NCBI GenBank assembly: GCA_902610255.1
Contig: CACLUX010000002.1
Span: 62,001-126,000, forward strand
Length of the DNA: 64,000 nt
Reading direction: 5' to 3'
Origin: an uncultured Alphaproteobacteria bacterium
Lineage (GTDB): Bacteria > Pseudomonadota > Alphaproteobacteria > HIMB59
Shown: in pieces, positions 43,701-54,965 of the stretch
Layout of the letters: every line of letters starts with the position of its first letter
Position numbering within the stretch: position 1 is the first letter of the stretch
The notes under the pieces: model-generated
Seen by the model: only the letters and a program-made list of their open reading frames with translations
Database searches by the model: none
What the model was told of the DNA's origin: nothing
Translations under genes and position numbers: made by a program

Positions 43701-44844
43701 TAAATGGTTTAAATAACTCTAAAGCCATTTTTTTTGGCAGACCGCATTGATGGAGTTTTAATTCTGGACCTACAACAATTACTGATCGACCAGAGTAGTC
43801 AACACGTTTACCTAATAGATTTTGTCGAAATCTACCTTGCTTACCTTTTAGCATTTCAGATAAAGATTTCAGAGGTCTTTTGTTAGTGCTTGTAATAACT
43901 CTTCCTCTTCTTCCATTATCGAATAAAGCGTCAACAGACTCTTGAAGCATTCTTTTTTCATTTCTAACAATAATGTCAGGAGCTCTTAAATCTAAAAGTC
44001 TTTTTAATCTATTATTTCTGTTAATAACTCTTCGATATAAATCGTTTAAGTCAGATGTTGCGAAACGACCACCTTCTAAAGGTACGAGTGGTCTTAACTC
44101 TGGTGGAATAACAGGAAGCACTTTTAAAACCATCCACTCAGGTTTAATGTTAGAGTTTTTAAAGCCTTCCATAACCTTCATTCTTTTTAGAATTTTTTTC
44201 TTTTTAGTTTCAGATGAGGTAGCTTCACTTTCCTCAGTTAGTTTTTCAATTTCAGCTTCTAAATCTATTTTAGATAGAATTTCTTGGACAGCTTCTGCTC
44301 CAATTCCATGCTTGAAGGAGTCTTCACCAAATTGATCAATGGCCTCTTCTAGTTCTTCATCAGATAAAAGTTGGTTAGGGCTCAAACCAGATAAAAGAGG
44401 ATCAATAACAATATGGCTTTCGAAATATAAAACTTTTTCAAGATTTTTAAGGGTTATATCAAGGGCTAGACCAATTCTACTTGGTAATGATTTTAAAAAC
44501 CAAATATGGGCAACTGGTGCTGCTAGTTCAATATGAGCCATTCTTTCTCTTCTTACTTTAGAGAGCGTAACTTCAACACCACATTTTTCACATGTGATAC
44601 CTTTAAATTTCATTCTTTTATATTTACCACACAAACACTCATAATCTTTTGTAGGTCCAAAAATTCGAGCACAAAACAAACCTTCTCTCTCAGGCTTAAA
44701 GGTTCTGTAATTAATGGTCTCAGGTTTTTTGATTTCACCAAAAGACCAAGATCTTATTTGCTCAGGACTTGAAACTGAAATTTTAATCTGATCAAAATTG
44801 AGAGTTTGATTATTGGTTTTAAATAAATTAGTTAGATCTTTCAT
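40732..44844 (-). CDS. rpoC: RNA polymerase beta' subunit
   Basis: ORF 1370 aa; [16 protein letters not shown], zinc cysteines [23 protein letters not shown]. Confidence 0.99.
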   Translation of the reverse strand: MKDLTNLFKTNNQTLNFDQIKISVSSPEQIRSWSFGEIKKPETINYRTFKPEREGLFCARIFGPTKDYECLCGKYKRMKFKGITCEKCGVEVTLSKVRRERMAHIELAAPVAHIWFLKSLPSRIGLALDITLKNLEKVLYFESHIVIDPLLSGLSPNQLLSDEELEEAIDQFGEDSFKHGIGAEAVQEILSKIDLEAEIEKLTEESEATSSETKKKKILKRMKVMEGFKNSNIKPEWMVLKVLPVIPPELRPLVPLEGGRFATSDLNDLYRRVINRNNRLKRLLDLRAPDIIVRNEKRMLQESVDALFDNGRRGRVITSTNKRPLKSLSEMLKGKQGRFRQNLLGKRVDYSGRSVIVVGPELKLHQCGLPKKMALELFKPFIYNKLESYGFASTLKSARKMVESERPEVWDILDEVIREHPILLNRAPTLHRLGIQAFEPILIEGKAIQLHPLVCTAFNADFDGDQMAVHIPLSLEAQLEARVLMMSTNNILSPSSGKPIIVPSQDIVLGIYYLSLINENEEAKKYYSHVGEVEFALENKTIELHTPILYRTKIYNSETDSFVYKKYTTSAGRVVLFKTVPENKNLPFDVINKVLTKKDISNLLDNVYRFTGQKATCIFVDQIMNVGFKYAAKAGISFGKDDLVIPEEKNILIQDTQKLVNSLENQYQEGLITEREKYNKVVGLWSTCTDKVAKAMMKTVSSNKDSQINSVYIMADSGARGSEAQLKQLAGMRGLMARPSGEIIENPITSNFKDGLTVLEYFNSTHGARKGLADTALKTASSGYLTRRLVDVAQDLTITAKDCNCCGGLTVDTIYESGEVSIPLTERVFGRYLADDVKNKKGDTLIKNGQYISHEEIELLEKENITSVRIKSPITCGSTHGICAKSYGRDLAKGVPVNTGEAVGIIAAQSIGEPGTQLTMRTFHVGGVASSSAEKSNFESPSDGKVKIKNLRSVVNGSGNEIIINRTTELEIFDNNKTLVSSFRAPYGSTLLVKNGSDVKLNSLLLEWDPYTVPIVAEETGKLDFSDLVEGVSFIEKFDETTGISSKVIIDWKSFQGKQDLKPQLLITDKDGNPIKSKNSSTYDLSVGIVLNIEKGKEVTAGDVIARIPRASSKTKDITGGLPRVADIFESRKPKNPAVLAEISGTIEFGKDIKSKRRIIINPEEGEPVEFLIPKGTYIYFNEGDKVNKGDMIVDGTPAPTDILNILGIEALAEYMVREVQKVYRLQGVLIDDKHIECITRQMLQKVEVIDSGDSEYLVGDIKDKIEVIEKNNTLKKEGKKEVDYKMMILGITKASLQTNSFISAASFQETTRVLTEAAINGKVDKLTGLKENVIVGKLIPAGTGNVIRALRKEAKIRDNSLLKQLETSK

Positions 44845-47800
44845 TGTGTACTCTCCCTATTAACTGTGGGGTCTGTTTCTATTAACTCAACATTTAATCC
44901 AAGAGATTTTAATTCTTTAACTAAAACGTGAAATGACTCAGGTATCCCACTTTCAAAGTTATAGTCACCTCTAATTAATGCTTCATAAACCTTTGTTCTA
45001 CCGGCTACATCATCAGACTTAATAGTTAAAATTTCTTGAAGAGTATTAGAGGCTCCATATGCTTCCAATGCCCATACTTCCATTTCTCCAAATCTTTGGC
45101 CACCAAATTGAGCTTTACCACCTAAAGGCTGTTGTGTCACAAGGCTGTAAGGACCAATGGATCTAGCATGAATTTTGTCATCAATTAAATGATGAAGTTT
45201 TAATATATATTTGTAACCAACTGTTACTTTTCTTTCAAACCTTTCTCCAGACCTACCATCATATAAATGTACCTGGCCACTGTTATCAAATCCGGCCTTG
45301 TCAAGAAGGTTTGTAATTTCCTGAGTATTTGTTCCATCAAAGACAGGTGTGGCAAAGGTAACGCCTTTTTCTAAGTTTCCTGCAAGTTCAATAAGCTGAT
45401 CATCATTCATCTTCGTAATTTCAATATTTGAGTCTTTGTTCTGTTCATAAAAACTAGATAATGACTCTTTTAATTGAATAATATTTCCTTTTTTCTTAGC
45501 TATATCTAAGCTATTTGAAATTTGTTTACCAATGCCGTAAGCGGCCCAACCTAGGTGTGTTTCTAATATTTGTCCAATGTTCATTCTACTTGGGACACCT
45601 AATGGATTTAGTAAAACATCTACAGGTGTTCCATCTTCTAAGAATGGCATGTCCTCAATTGGTACTATCTTGGAAATAACCCCTTTATTACCATGCCTTC
45701 CAGCCATTTTATCACCAGCTTGTAATTTTCTTTTTACAGCAACAAAAACTTTTACAACTTTTAGAACACCAGGTAACAAATCATCGCCACTTTGAATTTT
45801 TTCTATTTTATTTTGAAATTTTTTATCTAATAGTATCACTGCGTCGTTGAAGATTTTCTTCTGAGATGTAAATGTTTCCATTGAAACACTATCATCGACT
45901 TGTATTTGTTCCAAAATTTCAATAGATTTTGATATCAAAGAGTCTTCTTCAATTTTATTTCCTTTTATAAAAATATCTACATTTGAACTAGAATTTTTAT
46001 TCTTAAAAATACTAATGAGATTTTGTTTATAATTGTTTTCTAAAATATTTTTTTCGTCGTCTCTATCTTTAGCCAACCTGTCTATTTCGACTCTTTCAAT
46101 AGCTATTGTTCTTTCATCTTTTTCAACACCTCTACGAACTAATACTTGAACATCAACCACCACACCAGAGTAGCCAGTAGGTAGCCTTAATGATGTATCT
46201 TTTACATCAGCTGCTTTTTCTGAAAAAATAGCTCTTAATAATTTTTCCTCAGGAGTAATAGGTGAGTCACCTTTAGGGGAGACCTTTCCAACTAGAATAT
46301 CACCTGGTTTTACCTCAGAACCAATGTATACTATGCCTGCTTCATCAAGATTTGTTATACTTTCATCACCGACATTAGGCATATCTCTTGTAATTTCTTC
46401 TGGTCCTAATTTAGTATCTCTACATAAAACCTCAAACTCCTCAATATGGATTGATGTATATCTATCTTCATGAACAACTCTTTCTGACATTATTATAGAG
46501 TCCTCAAAATTGTATCCATTCCATGGCATAAACCCCACAAGAAGATTTCTTCCTAAAGCCAGTTCTCCTAAATCTGTTGAAGGACCATCAGCTATGATAT
46601 CACCTCTTTCGACATAATCTCCTATTTTAACTATAGGCTTTTGGTTAATTGCAGTGCTTTGATTTGATCTCTGAAACTTTTTTAAATTATAAATGTCGAC
46701 TCCACTTTTATCCTTACTAATATTTTTTGAGTCTGATCTTATTACTATTCTTGATGAGTCAACTTGGTGAACATAGCCACTATTTTTTGCAATCACAACT
46801 GCTCCACTGTCTCTGGCTACTTTTGACTCAAATCCAGTTCCTACAAGAGGGGCTTCACTTTTGACTAAAGGAACAGCCTGTCTCATCATATTTGATCCCA
46901 TTAATGCTCTATTAGCATCATCATTTTCCAAGAAGGGGATTAAAGAGGCAGCTACAGAAACTAATTGTTGCGGATTTACATCCATAAAATCTATTTCAGA
47001 AGGGTAGCAGAATATAAAATCGCCTCTCCTTCTACAACTAACTTGTTCTTCTGCAAATTTACCATTTTCACTAATTGGACTATTTGCTTGGGCTATTGTG
47101 TAGTTCTCCTCTTCGTCAGCATTCAAATAAAGAACCTCATCTGTTACGGTGCCTTTCACTATTTTTCTATAAGGTGTTTCGATGAAACCGTATTGATTAA
47201 TTCTGGCAAAAGAAGATAGACTGTTTATAAGACCGATATTTGAACCTTCAGGTGTTTCAATTGGGCATATTCTACCATAATGAGTTGTATGGACATCTCG
47301 AACCTCAAAACCAGCTCTTTCTCTTGTTAAACCACCAGGACCAAGTGCTGAGATCCTTCTTTTGTGTGTAATTTCACTGAGTGGATTAGTTTGATCCATA
47401 AACTGACTTAACTGACTTGTTCCAGTAAATTCTTTTAAGACAGTTTGTATAGGTTTTGAGTTCACAAGGTCTTGTGGCATGATTGACTCGATGTCGACTG
47501 TGCCCATTTTTTCTCTAATAGCTCGCTCCATTCTAACTAAACCAATTCTATACTGGTTTTCTATTAACTCTCCGACTGAACGAACTCTTCTATTCCCTAA
47601 ATGATCGATATCATCTTTACCAGCACTGTCGGTTTTCATATCAAATAGCTTTTTTGCTACTGCTAGAATATCTGATTTGCTTAAAATTCTTATTTTATTT
47701 TCTTTATCTAAATTCAAATAAGAATTTAATTTGACCCTGCCTACTTCGGATAGATCGTATCTATCTTCGCTAAAAAACATGTTTTGAAACAAATAGTTAC

Positions 47801-49040
47801 TAGCTTCTAAAGTTGGAGGTTCACCTGGTCTTAAAATTTTGAAAATATCAAATAGAGCCTCTTCTCTTGAATTATTTTTATCTGCGACAAGTGAATTAAT
47901 AACACCTAAATTACCTGTAGCTTGATTTGCATTAATAACAGAGAATTGATTTATAGATAATTCCTCAAGTCTTCTAAAGAAGTCTTCGCTTAATAAGGTT
48001 CCAGCCTCAGCATATACTAAACCATTTTCATAATTGACAATGTCATTAGATAGATAGAAACCATATAAATCTTCTTCACTAAAAAAGAATTTATTAGTTT
48101 TTGTCTCTTTAATTTCTTTGAGCAACTTTAGAGATAATTTTACGTCTTTAAATGCCAATGTAGTTTTAGTGTTAGGATCTACCAAATTAAATGGTAAATT
48201 TTTATATTTAAATTTATTTAAGTCTAAATTAACTACCCATCCATCCTTACTTTTCTTAAAGTCAAAGGTTTCATAAAAATAAGTTAAAATTTCTTCAGAT
48301 GTCATACCTGATATCTTATATATATCTGGCTCAACATTGTTTTGCTTGCACTCATTTAAATATTTCTCAGAAGCGCTAGAGGGTAGTGCTTGAAGAATTG
48401 TTGTGGAGATCATTTTCTTTTTTCTATCAATTCTAAAATAGAGGTTATCCTTGTGATCAAATTCAAAATCTAACCAAGAACCTCTGTAAGGAATTATTCT
48501 TGCGTTATATAGAACCTTACCACTTGCGTGGGTTTTACCATCATCATGGTCAAAAAATACACCAGGTGATCTATGTAATTGGCTTACAACAACTCTCTCA
48601 GTTCCGTTGACAACAAATGTACCGTTATTTGTCATTAGGGGTAAATCACCTAAGTAAACTACTTGTTCTTTGATATCTCTTAGTGATTTTTCTTCAGTTT
48701 CCTCATTTATATCCCAAATTATTAGTCGAAATGTGACCATAAGAGAGGCGGAAAAAGTCAATCCTTTCCTTCTACACTCGTCTACGTCATATTTTGGGTT
48801 ATCAAGGTAATAGTCAATATAGTGAAGTTCGGATTTACCTGCATAGTCTTTTATGGGAAAGACAGAGTTAAAGACTTCCTGCAGGCCTGTATTTGAACGA
48901 CTCTCTACTGATTTTCCTAATTGAAGAAATTTATCATAGGAAATTTTTTGAATATCTACTAAATTTGGTACTTCGATCGTTTTACCGATCTTACCAAAAG
49001 AATAGCGAATTCGTTTTTTTTCTGTAAAGCTAAGTGGCAT
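44841..49040 (-). CDS. rpoB: RNA polymerase beta subunit
   Basis: ORF 1399 aa; [43 protein letters not shown]. Confidence 0.99.
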   Translation of the reverse strand: MPLSFTEKKRIRYSFGKIGKTIEVPNLVDIQKISYDKFLQLGKSVESRSNTGLQEVFNSVFPIKDYAGKSELHYIDYYLDNPKYDVDECRRKGLTFSASLMVTFRLIIWDINEETEEKSLRDIKEQVVYLGDLPLMTNNGTFVVNGTERVVVSQLHRSPGVFFDHDDGKTHASGKVLYNARIIPYRGSWLDFEFDHKDNLYFRIDRKKKMISTTILQALPSSASEKYLNECKQNNVEPDIYKISGMTSEEILTYFYETFDFKKSKDGWVVNLDLNKFKYKNLPFNLVDPNTKTTLAFKDVKLSLKLLKEIKETKTNKFFFSEEDLYGFYLSNDIVNYENGLVYAEAGTLLSEDFFRRLEELSINQFSVINANQATGNLGVINSLVADKNNSREEALFDIFKILRPGEPPTLEASNYLFQNMFFSEDRYDLSEVGRVKLNSYLNLDKENKIRILSKSDILAVAKKLFDMKTDSAGKDDIDHLGNRRVRSVGELIENQYRIGLVRMERAIREKMGTVDIESIMPQDLVNSKPIQTVLKEFTGTSQLSQFMDQTNPLSEITHKRRISALGPGGLTRERAGFEVRDVHTTHYGRICPIETPEGSNIGLINSLSSFARINQYGFIETPYRKIVKGTVTDEVLYLNADEEENYTIAQANSPISENGKFAEEQVSCRRRGDFIFCYPSEIDFMDVNPQQLVSVAASLIPFLENDDANRALMGSNMMRQAVPLVKSEAPLVGTGFESKVARDSGAVVIAKNSGYVHQVDSSRIVIRSDSKNISKDKSGVDIYNLKKFQRSNQSTAINQKPIVKIGDYVERGDIIADGPSTDLGELALGRNLLVGFMPWNGYNFEDSIIMSERVVHEDRYTSIHIEEFEVLCRDTKLGPEEITRDMPNVGDESITNLDEAGIVYIGSEVKPGDILVGKVSPKGDSPITPEEKLLRAIFSEKAADVKDTSLRLPTGYSGVVVDVQVLVRRGVEKDERTIAIERVEIDRLAKDRDDEKNILENNYKQNLISIFKNKNSSSNVDIFIKGNKIEEDSLISKSIEILEQIQVDDSVSMETFTSQKKIFNDAVILLDKKFQNKIEKIQSGDDLLPGVLKVVKVFVAVKRKLQAGDKMAGRHGNKGVISKIVPIEDMPFLEDGTPVDVLLNPLGVPSRMNIGQILETHLGWAAYGIGKQISNSLDIAKKKGNIIQLKESLSSFYEQNKDSNIEITKMNDDQLIELAGNLEKGVTFATPVFDGTNTQEITNLLDKAGFDNSGQVHLYDGRSGERFERKVTVGYKYILKLHHLIDDKIHARSIGPYSLVTQQPLGGKAQFGGQRFGEMEVWALEAYGASNTLQEILTIKSDDVAGRTKVYEALIRGDYNFESGIPESFHVLVKELKSLGLNVELIETDPTVNRESTQ

Positions 49041-49067
49041 ATTTTATATAGAACCTATAATAATTAA

Positions 49068-49442
49068 TTATTTAAGTTCTACTTTTGCGCCTGCGGCTTC
49101 TAGCTGTGTCTTCATAGCTTCCGCCTCTTCTTTCTTAGCTCCTTCTTTTAAAGTTTTCGGAGCACCTTCAACCATATCTTTAGCCTCTTTTAAGCCAAGA
49201 CCTGTAATAGCTCTTACTTCTTTAATTACGTTAATTTTTTGATCTCCAGCTGCTGTAAGAACAACATCAAAAGCATCTTTTTCTTCTGCTGCGTCAGCCG
49301 CAGGGGCTGCTCCACCTGCTGCCACAGCTACTGGTGCAGCTGCAGTTACACCCCATTTTTCCTCTAAAAGCTTTGAAAGCTCTGCTGCTTCCATTACTGT
49401 TAGTGTTGATAGCTCATCAACAATTTTATTTAAATCTGCCAT
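49068..49442 (-). CDS. rplL: 50S ribosomal protein L7/L12
   Basis: C-terminal [28 protein letters not shown]. Confidence 0.98.
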   Translation of the reverse strand: MADLNKIVDELSTLTVMEAAELSKLLEEKWGVTAAAPVAVAAGGAAPAADAAEEKDAFDVVLTAAGDQKINVIKEVRAITGLGLKEAKDMVEGAPKTLKEGAKKEEAEAMKTQLEAAGAKVELK

Positions 49443-49460
49443 TTTTTTGTCTCTCCCTAA

Positions 49461-49967
49461 TTAGTCTTTTTTGTTTTGTAATATTGAAATAATATCCTGG
49501 TCTGGTCTTTGTAATAATCTTACAAGTTTTGAAGCAGGAGCATTAATCAATCCAACTATTTTTCCTCTTATTTCATCAAGAGAAGGTAAAGTTGCAACCT
49601 TTGCTATATCCTCTTTTGAATATAGCTGCTTATCAAAAAAAGCTGCCTCTGCAGATAGCTTTTTTAAATCTTTTTCAAATTTTTTACAAACTTTTGCAGT
49701 TCCAACTGGATTATTTGTAAAAATTAATAATTTTTGGTTGGATAAAAAATCAATCAGGCCTTTTTTTTCATCATCTTTGTTAACAAATATTTTAACAATA
49801 TTATTTTTGGATACTTTAGTAACTCCTTCGTTATTTCTAATTTCTGTTCGAAATTCGATCATTTCTTTTACTGACATCTTTGAAAATGAAGCTACAAATA
49901 ACGCTGAATAATCCTTTGACATTTGATTAAGATTTTCAATATATTGTTGTTTTTCAGCTTTATTCAT
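49461..49967 (-). CDS. rplJ: 50S ribosomal protein L10
   Basis: Upstream of rplL; IRGKIVGLINAPASKLVRLL. Confidence 0.95.
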   Translation of the reverse strand: MNKAEKQQYIENLNQMSKDYSALFVASFSKMSVKEMIEFRTEIRNNEGVTKVSKNNIVKIFVNKDDEKKGLIDFLSNQKLLIFTNNPVGTAKVCKKFEKDLKKLSAEAAFFDKQLYSKEDIAKVATLPSLDEIRGKIVGLINAPASKLVRLLQRPDQDIISILQNKKD

Positions 49968-50641
49968 TAAATTTCAACCCTTAAACCAAAACCCATAGAA
50001 GATGATAGGTAAACAGAATTCACAAAGTTGCCCTTCAAACCTGATGGTTTTATTTTTTTTATTTCATCAATAAATGAAGTTACGTTTTCACTTAATTTAC
50101 TTTCATCGAAACTAACTTTACCTAAAGCTGCATGTATAGTTCCTGCTTTATCATTTTTATATGCTACAAGTCCTTTATTTATGTTTTCAATTGTACTTTT
50201 TACATCATTTGTAACTGTACCTGTTTTAGGGTTAGGCATTAAACCCTTTGGTCCTAAAATTTTAGCAATTTTACTTACGACTGACATCATATCTGGAGTA
50301 GCAACAATTACGTCTACATCAATCTTTTTTTCAATAGAGGCAACTAAATCATCACCCCCTACGTGTTTAGCACCTGCAGCTTTAGCTTCTTCTGCAGCTT
50401 TTCCTTGGGCGAAGACAGCTATTTGAACTTTTTTTCCCAATCCATGTGGTGGTATAAAACTTCCTCTGACATTTTGATCAGACTGCTTAGAGTCAATACC
50501 TGTATTAATCGATACTTCTAAAGACTCGTCAAATTTAACATATTTTTTTTCTTTAATAATTTTAACTGCATCAGATATTTTGTATGACTTTGTAAAGTCT
50601 ATACCTTCGATTTGTTTTTTTTTATTTTTAGTTAAATTCAT
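49967..50641 (-). CDS. rplA: 50S ribosomal protein L1
   Basis: VRGSFIPPHGLGKKVQIAVFA; ILGPKGLMPNPKTGTVTNDV. Confidence 0.97.
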   Translation of the reverse strand: MNLTKNKKKQIEGIDFTKSYKISDAVKIIKEKKYVKFDESLEVSINTGIDSKQSDQNVRGSFIPPHGLGKKVQIAVFAQGKAAEEAKAAGAKHVGGDDLVASIEKKIDVDVIVATPDMMSVVSKIAKILGPKGLMPNPKTGTVTNDVKSTIENINKGLVAYKNDKAGTIHAALGKVSFDESKLSENVTSFIDEIKKIKPSGLKGNFVNSVYLSSSMGFGLRVEI

Positions 50642-51066
50642 TATACAACTTCCATCCCCATTGACCTAGCTGATCCAAGTATTATTTTTGATGCTTGATC
50701 AACATCATAAGCGTTGAGGTCTTCTAGTTTTTCTTTCGCTATCTCTTCAACCTGTTTCATTGTAACCTTACCTAATTTTGATCTACCAGGTGTTTGACAA
50801 CCTTTTTTTATTTTTGCAGCTTTCTTTAGATAAAAAGTAACGGGTGGTTTCTTTGTAACAAAATCAAAAGATCTATCTTTGTATGCGGTAATTATAGTTG
50901 GAATAGGTGCGCCCTTTTCCAAATCTTTTGTCTTATCATTAAACTGTTTGCAAAAATCTTGGATGTTTAAGCCTTTTTGACCTAAGGCAGGACCTACAGG
51001 GGGTGCCGGATTAGCTGAACCGGCTGGTATTTGTAATTTTATGTATCCTAAAATTTCTTTAGCCAT
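50641..51066 (-). CDS. rplK: 50S ribosomal protein L11
   Basis: [33 protein letters not shown]. Confidence 0.98.
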   Translation of the reverse strand: MAKEILGYIKLQIPAGSANPAPPVGPALGQKGLNIQDFCKQFNDKTKDLEKGAPIPTIITAYKDRSFDFVTKKPPVTFYLKKAAKIKKGCQTPGRSKLGKVTMKQVEEIAKEKLEDLNAYDVDQASKIILGSARSMGMEVV

Positions 51067-51070
51067 TATA

Positions 51071-51616
51071 TTAGCCCTTAACCACTTGTGAATAATCTAA
51101 TTCTAAAGGTGTCGGTCTCCCAAAAATTGAGACGGACACTTTAAGCTTTTGTCTTGAACTGTCAACCTCTTCTATAATACCGCTAAATGAAGCAAATGGA
51201 CCATCAGATACCTTAATCTGTTCACCAACTTCATACTCAAACTTTGGTTTAGGATTATCAACACCTTCGGTTATATCTTGTAGTAATTTAGATACTTCTC
51301 GCTCAGAAATTGGAATAGGTTTGTCTTTCGTGCCAAGAAAATTTGAAACTTTTGGTATGTCTCTAACTAAATGCCAAGTGTCGTCGTTCATAACCATCTT
51401 AATTAATACGTACCCAGGAAAAAATTTTTTTTCTGAGTTAACTCTTACACCTCTTCTTACCTCAACTACAGCTTGAGTAGGAACGGACACCTCAGATATG
51501 GAGTCCTCTAAATTTACTTTTTTTGCCTCATCTAAAATTGAGTCTGCAACTTTTTTTTCAAAGCCAGAATGGCAGTGTACAACGTACCATTTTGATATAT
51601 CTGTATTTTCGACCAT
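51071..51616 (-). CDS. nusG: transcription termination/antitermination factor NusG
   Basis: [22 protein letters not shown] motif [23 protein letters not shown]. Confidence 0.97.
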   Translation of the reverse strand: MVENTDISKWYVVHCHSGFEKKVADSILDEAKKVNLEDSISEVSVPTQAVVEVRRGVRVNSEKKFFPGYVLIKMVMNDDTWHLVRDIPKVSNFLGTKDKPIPISEREVSKLLQDITEGVDNPKPKFEYEVGEQIKVSDGPFASFSGIIEEVDSSRQKLKVSVSIFGRPTPLELDYSQVVKG

Positions 51617-51620
51617 TAAA

Positions 51621-51806
51621 TTATCCTAATACTATTCTCACAATAAATGAAAAAAATTGATCAAAGAGCATTAAAATAATTGCAGCAATACTAATTACAA
51701 CCAAAACAATACCTGCAGAAGTAAAAGTTTCTCGCTTAGAGGGCCAGGTAACTTTGGATACCTCCTGTCGAACTTCTCTTAAATATTTAGCAGGATTAAA
51801 TTTCAT
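51621..51806 (-). CDS. secE: preprotein translocase SecE
   Basis: 61 aa; YLREVRQEVSKVTWPSKRET then one TM; between tRNA-Trp and nusG. Confidence 0.95.
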   Translation of the reverse strand: MKFNPAKYLREVRQEVSKVTWPSKRETFTSAGIVLVVISIAAIILMLFDQFFSFIVRIVLG

Positions 51807-51823
51807 ATTTTATTGTATAAGTT

Positions 51824-51899
51824 TGGCAGGAGTGGCAGGCATCGAACCCGCAACCTCCGGTTTTGGAGACCGGCGCTCTACCAGTTGAGCTACACTCCT
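51824..51899 (-). tRNA. tRNA-Trp(CCA)
   Basis: Reverse complement AGGAGTGTAGCTCAACTGGTAGAGCGCCGGTCTCCAAAACCGGAGGTTGCGGGTTCGATGCCTGCCACTCCTGCCA. Confidence 0.97.
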
Positions 51900-51928
51900 T
51901 CATATTAGTATTACTGCAGAGAATATAT

Positions 51929-53119
51929 TTATTCGATAATCTCTGAAACAACTCCTGAACCAACAGTTCTACCTCCTTCACGAATAGCAAAACGTAAATT
52001 GTTATTCATTGCGATAGGAGCAAGTAACTCAACTTCAAGTGTAATATTATCTCCAGGCATTACCATTTCAGTACCTTCAGGCAATTTAATTGAGCCAGTA
52101 ACATCAGTGGTTCTAAAATAAAACTGAGGTCTGTAATTTGCAAAGAAAGGAGTGTGTCTTCCACCCTCTTCTTTACTTAAAGCGTAAATCTCTGCTTTAA
52201 ATTTTTTATGAGGTTTAATACTACCAGGAGCTGCCAAAACTTGGCCTCTTTCAACCTCTTCCTTTTTAGTTCCACGAAGAAGAGCTCCAATATTATCTCC
52301 AGCTTCACCTGAGTCTAGTAATTTTCTAAACATCTCAACTCCGGTACAAACTGTTTTGGTTGTATCTTTTAAACCAATAATTTCAATTTCTTCACCTGGT
52401 TTAATAATACCTTGTTCAACTCTTCCAGTAACAACAGTACCTCTTCCAGAAATAGAAAATACATCTTCAACTGGCATTAAGAAAGGTTTATCTAATTCTC
52501 TTGTAGGAGCAGGAATATACTCATCAATTTTTGACATTAATTCAATGATTGAATTTTTACCAATATTTTCATCTCTGTCTTCTACAGCCGCAAGAGCTGA
52601 TCCTTTAACGATTGGAATATCATCGCCAGGGAAATCATATTTTGATAGTAGCTCTCTTATTTCAACTTCTACAAGCTCTAATAATTCTTGATCATCTACT
52701 TGATCAACTTTATTTAAGTAAACAACTAGTGCTGGTACACCAACCTGTCTAGCTAAAAGAATATGTTCACGTGTTTGAGGCATTGGGCCATCAGCTGCGT
52801 TAACAACTAAAATACCTCCGTCCATCTGCGCAGCACCTGTAATCATATTTTTTACATAGTCTGCGTGACCTGGGCAGTCGACGTGAGCATAGTGTCTTTT
52901 ATCAGTTGAATACTCGACGTGCGCTGTTGAAATTGTTATACCTCTTTCTTTTTCTTCAGGTGCTTTATCAATTTCATCATAAGCTGTAAACTCTGCACCA
53001 CCTTTTTCTGCCAAAACTTTTGTTATTGCTGCAGTAAGTGTAGTTTTACCATGGTCGACGTGACCGATGGTTCCGATGTTGACGTGCTCTTTCGATCTGT
53101 CAAATTTTTCTTTAGTCAT
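51929..53119 (-). CDS. tuf: elongation factor Tu
   Basis: ORF 396 aa; [33 protein letters not shown]. Confidence 0.99.
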   Translation of the reverse strand: MTKEKFDRSKEHVNIGTIGHVDHGKTTLTAAITKVLAEKGGAEFTAYDEIDKAPEEKERGITISTAHVEYSTDKRHYAHVDCPGHADYVKNMITGAAQMDGGILVVNAADGPMPQTREHILLARQVGVPALVVYLNKVDQVDDQELLELVEVEIRELLSKYDFPGDDIPIVKGSALAAVEDRDENIGKNSIIELMSKIDEYIPAPTRELDKPFLMPVEDVFSISGRGTVVTGRVEQGIIKPGEEIEIIGLKDTTKTVCTGVEMFRKLLDSGEAGDNIGALLRGTKKEEVERGQVLAAPGSIKPHKKFKAEIYALSKEEGGRHTPFFANYRPQFYFRTTDVTGSIKLPEGTEMVMPGDNITLEVELLAPIAMNNNLRFAIREGGRTVGSGVVSEIIE

Positions 53120-53171
53120 TTTAAGTTGTTACCTCTTTTTAATATCTATTACTTAATTTTTTCAATGTAAT

Positions 53172-53245
53172 TGGAGCGGGTGAAGGGAATCGAACCCTCG
53201 TAGCCAGCTTGGAAGGCTGGAGCTTTACCATTAAGCTACACCCGC
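53172..53245 (-). tRNA. tRNA-Gly(TCC)
   Basis: Reverse complement GCGGGTGTAGCTTAATGGTAAAGCTCCAGCCTTCCAAGCTGGCTACGAGGGTTCGATTCCCTTCACCCGCTCCA; anticodon TCC. Confidence 0.97.
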
Positions 53246-53350
53246 GATTTAGCGGGTAACCACTTCAAAACATCCACAAAATCAAATCCTTGTGAGTTCC
53301 GATAAACTACTAATTTTTCTTTAAAATTCAATAAGAAAAGTGAAAAAAAG

Positions 53351-53436
53351 TGGTGGAGGGAGTAGGATTCGAACCTACGTACACTTGCGTGAACAGATTT
53401 ACAGTCTGCCGCCTTTAACCACTCGGCCATCCCTCC
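53351..53436 (-). tRNA. tRNA-Tyr(GTA)
   Basis: Reverse complement GGAGGGATGGCCGAGTGGTTAAAGGCGGCAGACTGTAAATCTGTTCACGCAAGTGTACGTAGGTTCGAATCCTACTCCCTCCACCA; long variable arm, anticodon GTA. Confidence 0.97.
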
Positions 53437-53460
53437 AAAGTGTTCAAAATCAGGTGTTGA

Positions 53461-53488
53461 TTAATAGATAATTGTCTTTGAAAGTCAA
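53461..53488 (-). promoter_or_regulatory. predicted sigma70-type promoter for tRNA-Tyr/tRNA-Gly/tuf superoperon
   Basis: Reverse complement TTGACT-16 nt-TATTAA ending about 25 nt upstream of tRNA-Tyr. Confidence 0.5.
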
Positions 53489-53522
53489 TAGACTTCCTTA
53501 ATTTTTACTGTTATTTAAAACA

Positions 53523-54245
53523 ATGCTTATTTCAGGGGCTAATTCTTGCACTAATTGTATCATTCATAATCCTGATAAAATTATTGAAATTTTTATAAAT
53601 ATTGAGAGACAATCAGATTTTGCAAAGTTGATAGAGCAGAATAAACTTAATAATAAGACAAAGTTACTAAAGAAAAACGATTTTAATAGACTTGGCATTA
53701 AAAATGATAGATTTACCAGTGATATAGTTATACGAAGAGAAAAGTATAAACCATCCAATTTAGAGGAAATTATTATAAACACCAAAAAATCACTTATTAT
53801 TATCGCCGATCAGATTACAGACCAAAATAACCTTGGAAACATCATAAGAACGGCTCTGTTGATGGGAGCTGATGGTTTATTACTATCAGAGCATTCTTCG
53901 GCAGATATTAACGATGTTACGTCAATAACCTCGTCTGGAGCCGTTGAAGTGTTGAAATATCACGTTTCTAAAAATATTAACAGAACAATAGAAGTTCTAA
54001 AAAAATCTGGCTATTGGACTTATTCCCTCGATATGAGTGGTGAGGAAATAAATAGAGAATTTAATTTTGATAAAAAATCTGTCATCATTGTAGGAAATGA
54101 AGGAAAAGGGATTAGAAGAAATATTTTAGCAAAGAGTGACTTTAAATTAAGCATCCCTCAAATAAATGTAGATGGTGTAGATAGTTATAATGCAGCAAAT
54201 TCTCTAGCAATAGCTGCATATCATTTCAAAATTAGTACTTTTTAA
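53523..54245 (+). CDS. rlmB: SpoU/TrmH-family 23S rRNA 2'-O-methyltransferase (RlmB-like)
   Basis: ORF 240 aa; QITDQNNLGNIIRTALLMGADGLL, IIVGNEGKGIRRNI, DSYNAANSLAIAAY. Confidence 0.87.
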   Translation: MLISGANSCTNCIIHNPDKIIEIFINIERQSDFAKLIEQNKLNNKTKLLKKNDFNRLGIKNDRFTSDIVIRREKYKPSNLEEIIINTKKSLIIIADQITDQNNLGNIIRTALLMGADGLLLSEHSSADINDVTSITSSGAVEVLKYHVSKNINRTIEVLKKSGYWTYSLDMSGEEINREFNFDKKSVIIVGNEGKGIRRNILAKSDFKLSIPQINVDGVDSYNAANSLAIAAYHFKISTF

Positions 54246-54286
54246 ATATTGTTTATTCTAGATTTTAATATAAATAATAACTCAAT

Positions 54287-54362
<76 letters not shown>

Positions 54363-54436
54363 TTCACTTTTGTTAGAAACAACCCTTGAATACATATAAT
54401 TGATTATTTTTAATACTTACATTAAGTTTATGATAT

Positions 54437-54964
54437 ATGGTTTCGGATATCGATCAATTTGGTAGAGATACCACAAAAAATAATAATTCAAGTTTTAACG
54501 AAGAAAAGTCAAAGAAAATTTTAGACTCATTAGCTGAAATAAAAAATCAATTAGAAAATAAAGACTATAATCCAAATGTTGATGACTCATCACCAAGAAT
54601 AAGAGTCAGTAATTTGAAAAATAAATCTGATTTTGATGAACTGAAATTAAAAATTGAGTCTTTAGAAAAAAAAATTAATACCATTGATACATTCCTTAAC
54701 AATAAATCAAGTATCAAAGAAGTTCATGAGCCGACGTCTAAGAAACTTGATGGGGACTTAAGTATTTTTCATAAATTAGATAATCAATCATCAATACAAC
54801 AGAACAAATCATTACTAGTTCTTGATGATGAAGGTGATTTTAATAGATCAAATTTTAATTTATTTCGTTTTATTATGACAATAAATTTTCTAACAATAAT
54901 TCTTATAGGTTTAATTGTTTATATAAAAGATATACCGTTCAAAGATATAATAAGTATTTTTTAA
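54437..54964 (+). CDS. hypothetical coiled-coil protein with single C-terminal TM segment
   Basis: ORF 175 aa; polar, Lys/Glu-rich N-terminal 130 aa, then FRFIMTINFLTIILIGLIVYI. No family recognised. Confidence 0.65.
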   Translation: MVSDIDQFGRDTTKNNNSSFNEEKSKKILDSLAEIKNQLENKDYNPNVDDSSPRIRVSNLKNKSDFDELKLKIESLEKKINTIDTFLNNKSSIKEVHEPTSKKLDGDLSIFHKLDNQSSIQQNKSLLVLDDEGDFNRSNFNLFRFIMTINFLTIILIGLIVYIKDIPFKDIISIF

Positions 54965-54965
54965 A

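Noticed and set aside
51796-51990. 64-aa minus ORF across the tuf 3' end, tRNA-Trp and secE start
   Set aside because: Overlaps the tRNA and the tuf C-terminus in another frame; no independent support.
53236-53430. ORF MAEWLKAADCKSVHASVRRFESYSLHH...
   Set aside because: It is a read-through of the tRNA-Tyr gene and part of the spacer up to tRNA-Gly; this translated-tRNA ORF is a familiar annotation artefact.
25378-53785. Numerous opposite-strand ORFs inside rpl/rps, rpoB, rpoC, fusA, tuf, rplJ and rlmB
   Set aside because: Shadow ORFs antisense to strongly conserved genes; no family similarity or start signals seen.
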